Shown here: positions 37,301 through 45,585 of the stretch, in pieces
How the letters are laid out: every line of letters begins with the position of its first letter
Numbering within the stretch: the stretch's first letter is position 1
Assembly (NCBI GenBank): GCA_020851565.1
Contig: JADZCN010000020.1
Span: forward strand, 66,187-130,186
Length of the DNA: 64,000 nt
Origin: Acidobacteriota bacterium
Lineage (GTDB): Bacteria > Acidobacteriota > Vicinamibacteria > Vicinamibacterales > UBA2999
Direction of reading: 5' to 3'
Notes under the pieces: generated by a model
The model's database searches: none
What the model was told of the DNA's origin: nothing
The model's input: the letters and a program-made list of their open reading frames with translations, nothing else
Program-made: the position numbers and the translations under genes

Positions 37301-38858
37301 CCAGCATCCGCGCGTAGGCGGCCCGCACGCGATCGAACCCGCGGTTCACGAGGGAGGTCAGCCTCGCCTCGCGCCCGTTGGGGTCCACGAAGCGCGCGCT
37401 CATCACCGGCGACAGGGTCACGGCCACCACGCCGGACAGCACCACCGCCGCGGCCAGCGTGATGGCGAACTCCAGGAACAGCGACCCCGTGAGGCCGCCC
37501 TGGAAAGCGATGGGCGTGTACACCGCGGCCAGCGTGACGGTCATCGCGATGATGGGCCCGACCAGCTCGCGCGCGCCCGCGAGCGCCGCCTCGACCGGGG
37601 TCTTTCCCGACCGCACGTGCCGCTCCACGTTCTCGACCACCACAATCGCATCGTCCACCACGAGGCCGACGGCGAGCACCACGGCGAGGATGGTGAGGAG
37701 GTTCAGGCTGAACCCGAACGCCGCCATGATGGCGGCCGTGCCTATCAGCGAGATGGGCATCGCCACGAGCGGCACGAGCGCCGTCCGCACCGAGCCGACG
37801 AACAGGAACACCACCACGCCGACGATGAGCACGGTCTCCACGAGGGTCTTGCTGATCTCCTCGAGCGCGTTCCGCATGAACATCGTCCCGTCCCAGACGA
37901 GGCGCATGTCCATGTCGGCGGGCAGCGTGGGCCGCAGGCGCTCCATCTCGGCGCGCAGGCGCCTGGCCACCTCGATCTCGTTCGAGCCGACGAGCGGCCA
38001 GATGCCGAGGTACACGCCCTCCGTGCCGTTGTACTTCGCCACCATGTCGGGCTCCTCCGCGCCCAGCTCCACGCGCGCCACGTCGCGCAGCCGGACGACG
38101 GCGTCGGCGCGCTCCGAGACGATGAGGCTCTCGAACTCCGGGACCGAGCGGAGGTCCGTGTTGGCGAGCAGGTTGACCTGCACCTGCTCGCCCTTCGCCT
38201 GGCCGACGGCGGCCAGGTAGTTGTTCCGGCGAAGGGCCGCGTAGACATCACCCGGCGACAGGCCGAGCGCGGCCAGGCGGTTGGCGTCGATCCAGACGCG
38301 CATCGCGAGCTGGCGGCCGCCTTCGATGGTGATGCGCTGCACGCCCTCGAGCGTCGAGAGCTGCGGCTGCACGTGGCGCATCAGGTAGTCGGTGACCTCG
38401 GGCACGCCGCGATCGGGCGAGGAGAAGCTCACGTAGAAGGAGGCATACGGGCGATCCGCGCGCTGCACCTCGATGATCGGGGGCTCGGCCTCCGCCGGCA
38501 GCTCGGCCCGGACCTGCTGCAGGCGCGCGTTCACTTCCGCGAGCGCCGCCGTCGGATCGTAGTTCAGCTTGAGGCGCACCGTGACCACGCTGACCCCGGC
38601 GCGGCTGCTCGACTCGAGGTGATCGATGCCGCCGATGGCCGAGACCACGCGCTCGATGGGCGTCGTGAGGAAGCCGCGGACGGTTTCGGCGCTCGCGCCG
38701 TAGTAGGTGGTCGTGATGAGCAGCGACGAGCTGTCGAGCTGTGGGAACTGCTGCAGCGGCAGCCCGGCCACCGCCCGCAGGCCCACCAGCACGAGCACCA
38801 GGTTGACGACGACGGCCAGGACGGGCCGCCTGATGAAGATGTCTGTGATGGATCGCAT
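34395..38858 (-). CDS. RND (HAE1-type) efflux permease fused in frame to a NodT/TolC-type outer-membrane lipoprotein
   Basis: 1487 aa with no internal stop; RND part MRSITDIFIRRPVLAVVVNLVLVLVGL...GLVVDDAIVVVENVERH; then VSVVVLAAALLAGCAVRRPYEAPR lipobox and OMF domain ending VTGVVSVYRALGGVTP. Confidence 0.93.
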   Translation of the reverse strand: MRSITDIFIRRPVLAVVVNLVLVLVGLRAVAGLPLQQFPQLDSSSLLITTTYYGASAETVRGFLTTPIERVVSAIGGIDHLESSSRAGVSVVTVRLKLNYDPTAALAEVNARLQQVRAELPAEAEPPIIEVQRADRPYASFYVSFSSPDRGVPEVTDYLMRHVQPQLSTLEGVQRITIEGGRQLAMRVWIDANRLAALGLSPGDVYAALRRNNYLAAVGQAKGEQVQVNLLANTDLRSVPEFESLIVSERADAVVRLRDVARVELGAEEPDMVAKYNGTEGVYLGIWPLVGSNEIEVARRLRAEMERLRPTLPADMDMRLVWDGTMFMRNALEEISKTLVETVLIVGVVVFLFVGSVRTALVPLVAMPISLIGTAAIMAAFGFSLNLLTILAVVLAVGLVVDDAIVVVENVERHVRSGKTPVEAALAGARELVGPIIAMTVTLAAVYTPIAFQGGLTGSLFLEFAITLAAAVVLSGVVAVTLSPVMSARFVDPNGREARLTSLVNRGFDRVRAAYARMLDGALEIRGAIVAAALIVAVAAWPLYSYSRSELAPVEDQSHITMFFQASPDASLPSVNRDSRDVVAAVTALPEAEFMWSLTASWGGVGGLVARDWRERQRSTEEMYGQVFGAVSQVPGLRVFPRLDPPLPTPGQYDVELVLQSAAPAEQMLEATSAVLQAGWQSGKFLYVDTDLKIDLPEARVVLDRQRIADLGLDLSGVAQELGTLFGGRYVNHFNYYDRSYKVIPQIGEEDRASVAPLLDLKVRTPGGALVPVSTFARVETSTAPRVLNRFQQQNAVRVFGGVKPGVTKEEGLRVLEAAAAAAPGPRLTIDHAGESRQIRREASALTLTLGFAVILIYLVLAAQFHSFRDPLIVLLGSVPLATSGALLVTFLDLTTINIYSQVGLITLVGLVAKNGILIVEFANTLQERGLEKIAAIREASLTRLRPVLMTSAATVLGHFPLVLVTGPGAEARNSIGMVLVTGMTIGTIFTLFVVPVFYALLAARHAPASEAAVDRAPGLGARAALAGARVSVVVLAAALLAGCAVRRPYEAPRTEPPVLKRVDPALFTSKAYDARWWREFNDPTLTELEEAALASNVDLRVAAARVDQARAIFDETKLDRFPRVTVGGSVERREQAFPGFTEGRVRATTYRAGFEAFWEADVFGAVRSGIHAAEASAEAAQASLADVQVIVAADVARRYFELRGLQHQLAVGERSLANQRETLRLTEARRIAGVGEDQDVASAAARVAAVEASLPPIRAAIAEREHALAVLAGQRPGELAIDLSRRAYPPLAKALPIGEVSDLLRRRPDVRRAERALAAATARESVAAADLFPRISLSGFLGLLAGRGSMFGSADSRAWAVAPALSWAGFDLGSARARLRGAEAGTVEALAAYEQAVLRAIEETENALVAYRTRQERLVRLMDQVRESTRAASIARVRYREGLADFLELLDAERVQLDAEQGVATAEADVLTGVVSVYRALGGVTP

Positions 38859-38869
38859 GGTGGCCTCCG

Positions 38870-39979
38870 CTATCGACCCGACGCACGGGGGCCGTCGGGC
38901 ACGGCCACGAGCATGCCGTCGCGCAGCTTGAACGACCCCGACGTGGCCACCTTCTCACCCTCCTCGAGGCCGGCTCTCACGAACACCTCGTCGCCCGCCA
39001 TCGCGGCCTCGACGCGGCGCACGCGCGCGCGCGGCTGCTGGTCGTCGCCGGGCGCCACGACGAACACGTGATCCCCTTCGGGCCCCTTGCGCAGCGCCGT
39101 GGCCGGGATCACGAGCGCCGGCTCCGGCGCCCCCGTGGGAACCGTCACCTGCACGGATGCGCCAGGCGGCGGCAGGGTGGCGGCGCCGCCCTCCAGCCGC
39201 GCACGCACGGTGGCGCTGCGCGTCTCCGGGTTCACACGCGCGTCCACGGCGACGATGGCGGCCGGGCGCGAGGGCTCGTCGCCGGCGGCGCTCACCTGCA
39301 CCGTGCGGCCCCGGCGCAGTCTCGCGGCCACGGCCTGGGGCACCGCGAAATCGATGAAGACGGCGCCTGTGACGGCCTGCAGCGTGGTGACCTCGGTTCC
39401 CGCATCCAGGTACTGGCCGGGATGCAGGTCCGCCAGGCCCACGCGCGCGCGGAAGGGCGCCCGCACCGTCTTCCGCTCGATGATGGCGCGGGTGCGCGCG
39501 ATGTCCGCGCGGGCCACGTCGCGGCCGGCCCGCGCCTGGTCCACGGTGGCTTCAGAGGTGGCCTGCTCGGCGATCAGCCGCTCCAGGCGTGCGAGGGTGG
39601 TCTCGGCGAGGGCGGCGCGCGCCTCGAGCGCGGCCAGCTCGGCGCGCTCGACCTCGACGTCGAGCGCCACGAGCACCGTGCCGGGCTCGACGATCTGGCC
39701 AGGCACGAGCCGGACCTCGCGGACCGTGCCCGGCAGCTCGTTCCTGAGCGTTACCGAGCGCAGGGCGAGCACGGTGCCGATGGCGGTGGTCGAGGGCCGG
39801 GTGACGTCGCGCCGCACGGTGGCGACCGTGACGGCTTCAGCGGGCTCGGCGGGACCGGGCGACGCGGCTTCCGCTTCGCGGAGCGCCTGCCCTTTCCACG
39901 CGGCCAGCCACAGGGCCAGGCCCGCGACGGCGGACAGGAGCAGGAGGGACGACAGGTATCGACGGGGACGTGGGGACAT
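38870..39979 (-). CDS. RND efflux periplasmic adaptor (MFP/HlyD)
   Basis: LRNELPGTVREVRLVPGQIVEPGTVLVALDVEVERAEL...VRAPFRARVGLADLHPGQYLDAGTEVTTLQAV. Confidence 0.96.
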   Translation of the reverse strand: MSPRPRRYLSSLLLLSAVAGLALWLAAWKGQALREAEAASPGPAEPAEAVTVATVRRDVTRPSTTAIGTVLALRSVTLRNELPGTVREVRLVPGQIVEPGTVLVALDVEVERAELAALEARAALAETTLARLERLIAEQATSEATVDQARAGRDVARADIARTRAIIERKTVRAPFRARVGLADLHPGQYLDAGTEVTTLQAVTGAVFIDFAVPQAVAARLRRGRTVQVSAAGDEPSRPAAIVAVDARVNPETRSATVRARLEGGAATLPPPGASVQVTVPTGAPEPALVIPATALRKGPEGDHVFVVAPGDDQQPRARVRRVEAAMAGDEVFVRAGLEEGEKVATSGSFKLRDGMLVAVPDGPRASGR

Positions 39980-39984
39980 AGTTT

Positions 39985-39997
39985 AGTTCACTCAACT
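39985..39997. promoter_or_regulatory. Candidate imperfect palindromic operator upstream of the efflux operon
   Basis: agttcactcaact (AGTT...AACT) immediately upstream of the adaptor start. Confidence 0.3.
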
Positions 39998-40151
39998 GTA
40001 GTGATCAGATGCCGGACGGGCCGGCAGGGGTCGTGGGAAGGGGTGTGCCTGCGGGCGCCCGGCCGGTCGCGTCACTTACTGGTGACGGACCGGCCGGCGG
40101 GTTGTTCCAGGGGAGGGGCCGTTTAGGAAAGTTTCAATATCGGCCCGGTCG

Positions 40152-41129
40152 TCAGTGCGGCACCACCACGGTCACCTCGCCGGAAGGCGGCCCCCAGGCG
40201 AACGACCCGCCGCACCCGTTGTTCGCCCGCACGCGCACGAAGTACGTCCCGTTCGGCACCGTCGCCTCGAACGAGGTCGGTGACCCCGGCACCGTCGCCC
40301 CTCCAAGATTCGTCAGTCCAGGCGCCGAACCGGCCACGACCCCGTACTGCGCGATCGGCCGGCTGCCAGGGTCCACCGGCGGCTGCCAGTCGAGCCTCAC
40401 AAGATTGCCGTTCACCGTCGCGGTGAGACCGTGCGGCACGCCCGGGCCGATGCACGCCGTGGCCTCCACCACGAACTCGATCTCGGGCGAGAAGGCGCTG
40501 ACCCCGTACGCGTTGCGGGCGCGCACGCGCAGGTAGTACGTGTTGGGTGGCGCGGGGCCGTAGTAGCCGGGGCTCGGGAACTGGAAGATGCCCGCGTTGC
40601 TCAGCCCGGGCTGGTAGCCGGCGTGCAGCTCGTAGCTCGTGGCCGGACAGCCCCCGGCCGGCTGCCAGTTCACGGCGACGTTGTTGGTCATCTCCTGCAC
40701 CGCCGTCAGGGTCCCCGGCGCGCCGGGCGGCGTCGTGCATGCGGTGGGCACGACGACCTGCTGCCATGCCGAGTGCGGGACACCCGCCGTGGACGAGGTG
40801 AGGCCCTTGACCACCACGACGTGGTACGTGCCGGGTGGCACGTTCGGCACGAGAAAGGCCGGGGGACGCGGGGTGGATGGCGGCCACGGCAGCGGCATCG
40901 AGGCGATCACCGGCCCGCCGGCGGAGAGCGATCCGAGCAGCGTGAACCCACCCAGATCAGTGGCCTCGATGAGGTGCTGTGGATCGTCCTCGGTGCCGTC
41001 CCACAGCACGAACACGCCGGCGGACCCGGCGCTGGCCGTCTGCCCGGTCACCGGCGCCCCCAGTTGAGCCTCGGCCGGAAGCGCCTGGCACACCATCCCG
41101 ACCCATGCCGCCAGAATCCACGCTCGCAT
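40152..41129 (-). CDS. Secreted fibronectin type III repeat protein
   Basis: Signal peptide MRAWILAAWVGMVCQALPAEA; repeated FN3 strands (NVAVNWQPAGGCPATSYEL, GTYFVRVRANNGCG, terminal EVTVVVPH). Confidence 0.85.
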   Translation of the reverse strand: MRAWILAAWVGMVCQALPAEAQLGAPVTGQTASAGSAGVFVLWDGTEDDPQHLIEATDLGGFTLLGSLSAGGPVIASMPLPWPPSTPRPPAFLVPNVPPGTYHVVVVKGLTSSTAGVPHSAWQQVVVPTACTTPPGAPGTLTAVQEMTNNVAVNWQPAGGCPATSYELHAGYQPGLSNAGIFQFPSPGYYGPAPPNTYYLRVRARNAYGVSAFSPEIEFVVEATACIGPGVPHGLTATVNGNLVRLDWQPPVDPGSRPIAQYGVVAGSAPGLTNLGGATVPGSPTSFEATVPNGTYFVRVRANNGCGGSFAWGPPSGEVTVVVPH

Positions 41130-41290
41130 ACAGAACCTCCCGATACAGCGAGCGGAAAACCCGTCCCGAAGTTTCAGCCTGGCGGGCGGCGTCGGAGAGG
41201 CGGGGCCCGGAACGCCGCGCGAATCCCGGTCTGGATGGCGTGCTACCCGGCCGCGCCGATCGGCACCTGGGCGAGTGGTGTAATGGTGTC

Positions 41291-42928
41291 ATGGCGCGTC
41301 GCACCTGGGCCTTCGCCGCCCTGCTGGCCATCCCCGTCCTCCTGGCTGGGCAGCAGTCCCCGTCGATCCTGCGCGTCTCGGTGACGCTCACCGATGCGGC
41401 CGCGGTACCGGTTCCCGTGGCCCGCCACGCGCTGCTCGTCAGCGACAACCCCGCGACACGCGAGCCGCGGCGGGTCCTCACGGGCGCGGACGGCACGGTG
41501 GCGATCAGGCTCCCGCCCGGCTCCTACACCGTCGAGTCCGAGGCGCCAGCTCACTTCCTCGGCCGGGCCTACCAGTGGACGCAGATGGTGGATGTCGTAG
41601 CGGGTCGGGACACCACGCTCGCCCTGACGGCCGACAATGCCGAGACCGCGGCGTCCACGGCATCGACGTCGAGCGACGCCGCACCCGGCAGCGATCCTTC
41701 CTTGCTCCTGGGCACGTGGCGACAGAGCCTCGTCGCCGTCTGGTCGCCCACCTCTCGCGCCAGCGGGTTCGTGGTCGATGCGCGCGGATTGATTGCCACC
41801 CACGGGCGCGCGGCCCGGCCGCAGGCGTCGGTCGCCGTGCAGGTGTCATCCGACGTGAAGGTGCCCGGGCGCCTGCTCGTCTCGGATCCGGCCCGGGACG
41901 TGGCGATCGTCTGGGTCGACCCGGAGGTCGTGGCCGGCCCGCCGATCCCGCTGCCGTGCCCGCCGGCCACGCCGCCGTCACTCGAGGAAGGCCAGGAGAT
42001 CGTCGCGCTCGCCACGCCGTTCCGAACGGGAACAGACCTGGCATGGGGAGCCGTCACGGGGTTCCAGCCGCGTGCGATTGACACCGACATGCGGCTCGCC
42101 TTCGGCGGCGCGGGCGGGCCGGCCTTGAACGACGCGGGGGCCGTGGTCGGGCTCACGTCCGTGCCCGCGGACGGCGATGTGACGCGAGGCGATACCTCGG
42201 TGGTCCGCGTGGGGATCATCTGCGAGGCACTGTCGGCGGCGCGGGTGGGAATGAGCGGTGCGGCGCCGCCCGGGGCCGTGCGGCTCCCGGTGGAGCCGTC
42301 GCAGCCGTTCCCGGCTGATGCGCGCGGCGCGCCCGCAAAGGAGTCGCCTGCCACGATCACGCCGCTGATGGCTGCCTCGGATGACTTCGACGTCGCCTTC
42401 CTCACGCCGCCGCTGGTGCTTCGCGCGCGGCAACGACCCGACTGGACGGGTGGCCGAGGCGGACGCACGCCCGAGGCGGAGGCACGCCTCGGCCGCCTTA
42501 CGGACTTCGGCGCGTGGGCCGAGTACTTCGCGGAGACTCCAGCCGTGCTGGTCGTGCGTGTCACGCCGAAGCTGGTCGAAGGTTTCTGGAAGCGGCTCGC
42601 GCGCGAGGCGGCGCGCACGCAGGGCGCGGTGCTTCCGGCCTTCAAGGACTTCAAGACCGACTTCCTCCGGATGCGCGCGGCCTGCGGCGGCGCCGAGGTG
42701 CCGCCCATCCATCCGTTCGTGCTCGAGCACGCGGTCTCGGACAAGGACGTCGTTCGCGAGGGCCTGTACGTCTTCGACCCTGGAGCCTTCGGGCCGCACT
42801 GCGGGACGGTCACGCTGTCGCTCTATTCAGAGAGGGCGCCGGAGAACGCCGATACGCTCCTGGTGGATCCGAAGGTGATCGACCAGCTCTGGCAGGACTT
42901 CGCGCCGTACCGCGCGGGCGGCAGGTAA
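41291..42928 (+). CDS. Exported trypsin-like fold protein with apparently inactive catalytic Ser
   Basis: ASGFVVDARGLIATHGRAAR, SDPARDVAIVWVDPE, MRLAFGGAGGPALNDAGAVVGLTS (GNSGGP position reads GGAGGP). Confidence 0.75.
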   Translation: MARRTWAFAALLAIPVLLAGQQSPSILRVSVTLTDAAAVPVPVARHALLVSDNPATREPRRVLTGADGTVAIRLPPGSYTVESEAPAHFLGRAYQWTQMVDVVAGRDTTLALTADNAETAASTASTSSDAAPGSDPSLLLGTWRQSLVAVWSPTSRASGFVVDARGLIATHGRAARPQASVAVQVSSDVKVPGRLLVSDPARDVAIVWVDPEVVAGPPIPLPCPPATPPSLEEGQEIVALATPFRTGTDLAWGAVTGFQPRAIDTDMRLAFGGAGGPALNDAGAVVGLTSVPADGDVTRGDTSVVRVGIICEALSAARVGMSGAAPPGAVRLPVEPSQPFPADARGAPAKESPATITPLMAASDDFDVAFLTPPLVLRARQRPDWTGGRGGRTPEAEARLGRLTDFGAWAEYFAETPAVLVVRVTPKLVEGFWKRLAREAARTQGAVLPAFKDFKTDFLRMRAACGGAEVPPIHPFVLEHAVSDKDVVREGLYVFDPGAFGPHCGTVTLSLYSERAPENADTLLVDPKVIDQLWQDFAPYRAGGR

Positions 42929-42948
42929 CCTGCGGGAATCGCCGCGCC

Positions 42949-45546
42949 CTAGGGCTGGCCGCCGGCGTCCCGCAGCTTGCGGCGTGCGTCTTCGAGCGTG
43001 GACAGGTCGGTCCCCTCGATGGCGCCCTCCTTCTCCAGCGCCGTCAGCAACTCCACCGCTTCGCTGAGGTCGCGCCTGGCTCGCTCACGGTCGTCCGGAT
43101 CCGCGGCGCGCGTCCTCGCGAGCACCAGCGCGGCGTCGGCGCGGCCGATCAACGCGAGGGCCACCGACACGCGCAGCTCGATGTTGTCGGGATTGCCCTG
43201 GCTGAGCGTCCGGGTGATGGCCACGGCGCGGTCCAGGTCCGCGAACGCCGCCGCGCGCCGTCCCAGCTTCGCCAGGAGCCGTCCTCTCATGGCGTAATTG
43301 GTCGCCGTCTCGCCGCGTGCCCGGGCGCTGCCCGGATCGGCGGCGGCGAGCTGGTCCTGCAATGCCGCCGCGCGCTCGATGGCGGCCAGCGCCTCGCGCG
43401 CGCGCCCGTCGGCATCGAGCATCTCGGCCTGTTTGTAGTAGGCGATCGCGAGATCGTTCTTCGCCGCGGCGTTCGACGGATCCTCCGCGGCCTGCGCTTC
43501 GTAGGTCTCCAGGGCACGGCGTTCCTCGGCCATCGCCTCCGGCCGGCGCCCGAGCGCCACGAGGATATCGGCCGCGTTGCTCCGGGCGACGGCCAGGTTC
43601 CGCTTGAAGAGCGAGCTGTCGGGGTAGCGCGAGGTGGCCCGTTCGAAGACGGCGATGGACTCCCGCATCTCTGCGAGCGCGCCCTCGTGATCCCCCAGGT
43701 TGGGATAGTTCGGGTTGCCGAGCGCGTTGCCGACCTTGTGATGGGCCACGCCCAGCTGGCGCAGGTTGGCCGGGTCGTCCGGCGCGCGGGCGGACACGGC
43801 CTGCATCACGGCGAGCGCGAGCCGATGCTGCTCGACCGCCTGGGCCGTCTCACCCGTGGCCGCGAGCATGTCGCCGAGCCGGCTGTGTGCCACGGCCAGG
43901 TCGCGCAGGGCCGCGTCGGGCGCCGAGCCGTCGGTGGCCACGTCGCGCTGCAGATCCGCCGCGCGGCGCACGGCCTGCATCGCCGCCCGCGTGTCGCCGG
44001 CCGCGGCGAGCACCTCGCTCAGGCGCAGCAGCGCAGTGGCGGTCTCGCGCCGGAGGTCCAGCGGGCTGGCCTCCGTCACGCCCAGCGACTCGTACAGCTC
44101 GACCGACTTGCGGTAGCTCGCCAGCGCGCCGGCCGTGTCTCCGAGGTTGGGATTCAGCGGCCGGCCCTGCACGTCGCCGACGCGCAGGTAGCCGGCGGCC
44201 AGCTCGCGCCGGAGATCTGCGCGATCCCCGGCGTCGCGCGAGAGCTTGTCGAGGTACTCGATGCCTTTCTGAACAATCAGCTGGCGCGCGGGGGTGGCGC
44301 CGGCGAGATCCTTCACGGCGTCGTGCACGTCGAAGAGGAAGGCCGAGGCCAGCGCCCGCACGTCGTTGAATCGCTGCTCGGCTCGCGCGCGCTCGGAGCG
44401 CGCCACGCGCGCCTGCCAGGCCGTGCCCACGACGCCGGCGACCAGCGACAGGACGATCGCCGAGGCGGCGATGACCGCGCGCCGGTGCCGGCGCACGAAC
44501 TTCGAGGCGCGGTACCCGAGGGTGTCCTGCCGCGCGAGCACGGGGTGCCCCGCCAGGTGCCGGCGCACGTCGTCGGCGAGGTGGTCCACCGACGAGTACC
44601 GCCGCGCCGGTTCCTTGCTGAGCGCCTTCAGCACGATGTTGTCGAGGTCGCCCTCGAGGCGGCGCCGCAGGTGCTGCGGGTCGGGCACCCACGTCGAGCG
44701 CGCCGAGTCGCCGGCCGGCGCGGCGCCCGGCGCGCGCGTCTGGAGCGAGGCCTGCGGGTCCACCGGGCGCGTGACGGCCACGCTGGGCCGGACGGGCTCG
44801 GTCTCGCACACGACGCGCACGATATCCGAGAGATTCCGTCCCTCCAGCTCGTAGGGTCGTCGTCCCGTGAGCAGCTCGTACAGCACGACGCCCAGCGAGT
44901 AGATGTCGCTCGCCGTGGTCACCACGTCGCCACGCACCTGCTCCGGGCTCGCGTATTCCGGCGTCATGAACTGCAACCCCGGCATGGTGAGCGCCAGCGT
45001 GTGGCCCGCGAGTTCGGGATTGAGCAGCTTCGCGACGCCGAAGTCCAGCAGCTTGGGCACCCCGTCCGCCGTCACGAGGATGTTGCCGGGCTTCAAGTCG
45101 CGGTGAATGACCAGGTTCTGGTGCGCGTGCTGGACGGCCGCGCACACCTGCAGGAACAGGCCGAGACGCGCGGGGACGTCCAGGTGGCGGCTGCTGGCGT
45201 AGTCGAGGAGCGGCGCGCCCTCGACGTACTCCATGACCAGGTACGGCAGCCCCTCGTCCGTCGTCCCGCCGTCGAAGAGCCGCGCGATGTTGGGGTGGTC
45301 CAGGCCGGCGAGGATCTGCCGCTCCGTCCGGAAGCGGCGGACGATGGCCTCGGTGTCCATGCCCCGCTTCAGGATCTTCAGCGCGACACGCTTGTGGAAG
45401 GCGTCGTCGTCGCGAAGGGCCAGGTGCACGGCGCCCATGCCGCCCTGGCCCAGCTCCCGCACGAGGCGGTAGGCGCCGACGCGCAGGTCGGCCGCGGCCG
45501 GGACGGGCGGGGCACCGAGCCGAGTGAGGTCGTTGGGGGTCGTCAC
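42949..45546 (-). CDS. Serine/threonine protein kinase with C-terminal TPR region
   Basis: YRLVRELGQGGMGAVHLALRDDDAFHKRVALKIL...NLVIHRDLKPGNILVTADGVPKLLDFGVAKLL...MTPEYASPEQV. Confidence 0.97.
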   Translation of the reverse strand: MTTPNDLTRLGAPPVPAAADLRVGAYRLVRELGQGGMGAVHLALRDDDAFHKRVALKILKRGMDTEAIVRRFRTERQILAGLDHPNIARLFDGGTTDEGLPYLVMEYVEGAPLLDYASSRHLDVPARLGLFLQVCAAVQHAHQNLVIHRDLKPGNILVTADGVPKLLDFGVAKLLNPELAGHTLALTMPGLQFMTPEYASPEQVRGDVVTTASDIYSLGVVLYELLTGRRPYELEGRNLSDIVRVVCETEPVRPSVAVTRPVDPQASLQTRAPGAAPAGDSARSTWVPDPQHLRRRLEGDLDNIVLKALSKEPARRYSSVDHLADDVRRHLAGHPVLARQDTLGYRASKFVRRHRRAVIAASAIVLSLVAGVVGTAWQARVARSERARAEQRFNDVRALASAFLFDVHDAVKDLAGATPARQLIVQKGIEYLDKLSRDAGDRADLRRELAAGYLRVGDVQGRPLNPNLGDTAGALASYRKSVELYESLGVTEASPLDLRRETATALLRLSEVLAAAGDTRAAMQAVRRAADLQRDVATDGSAPDAALRDLAVAHSRLGDMLAATGETAQAVEQHRLALAVMQAVSARAPDDPANLRQLGVAHHKVGNALGNPNYPNLGDHEGALAEMRESIAVFERATSRYPDSSLFKRNLAVARSNAADILVALGRRPEAMAEERRALETYEAQAAEDPSNAAAKNDLAIAYYKQAEMLDADGRAREALAAIERAAALQDQLAAADPGSARARGETATNYAMRGRLLAKLGRRAAAFADLDRAVAITRTLSQGNPDNIELRVSVALALIGRADAALVLARTRAADPDDRERARRDLSEAVELLTALEKEGAIEGTDLSTLEDARRKLRDAGGQP

Positions 45547-45585
45547 CGGCGATCAGTATAGAAGGGAGGCCGGTAAAATGGCGGC

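Noticed and set aside
37182-39071. 629-aa plus-strand ORF
   Set aside because: Mirror of the RND permease/adaptor genes; His/Arg/Gly-rich composition typical of an antisense frame.
42514-45561. 1015-aa plus-strand ORF
   Set aside because: Antisense to the Ser/Thr kinase; no sensible protein motifs.
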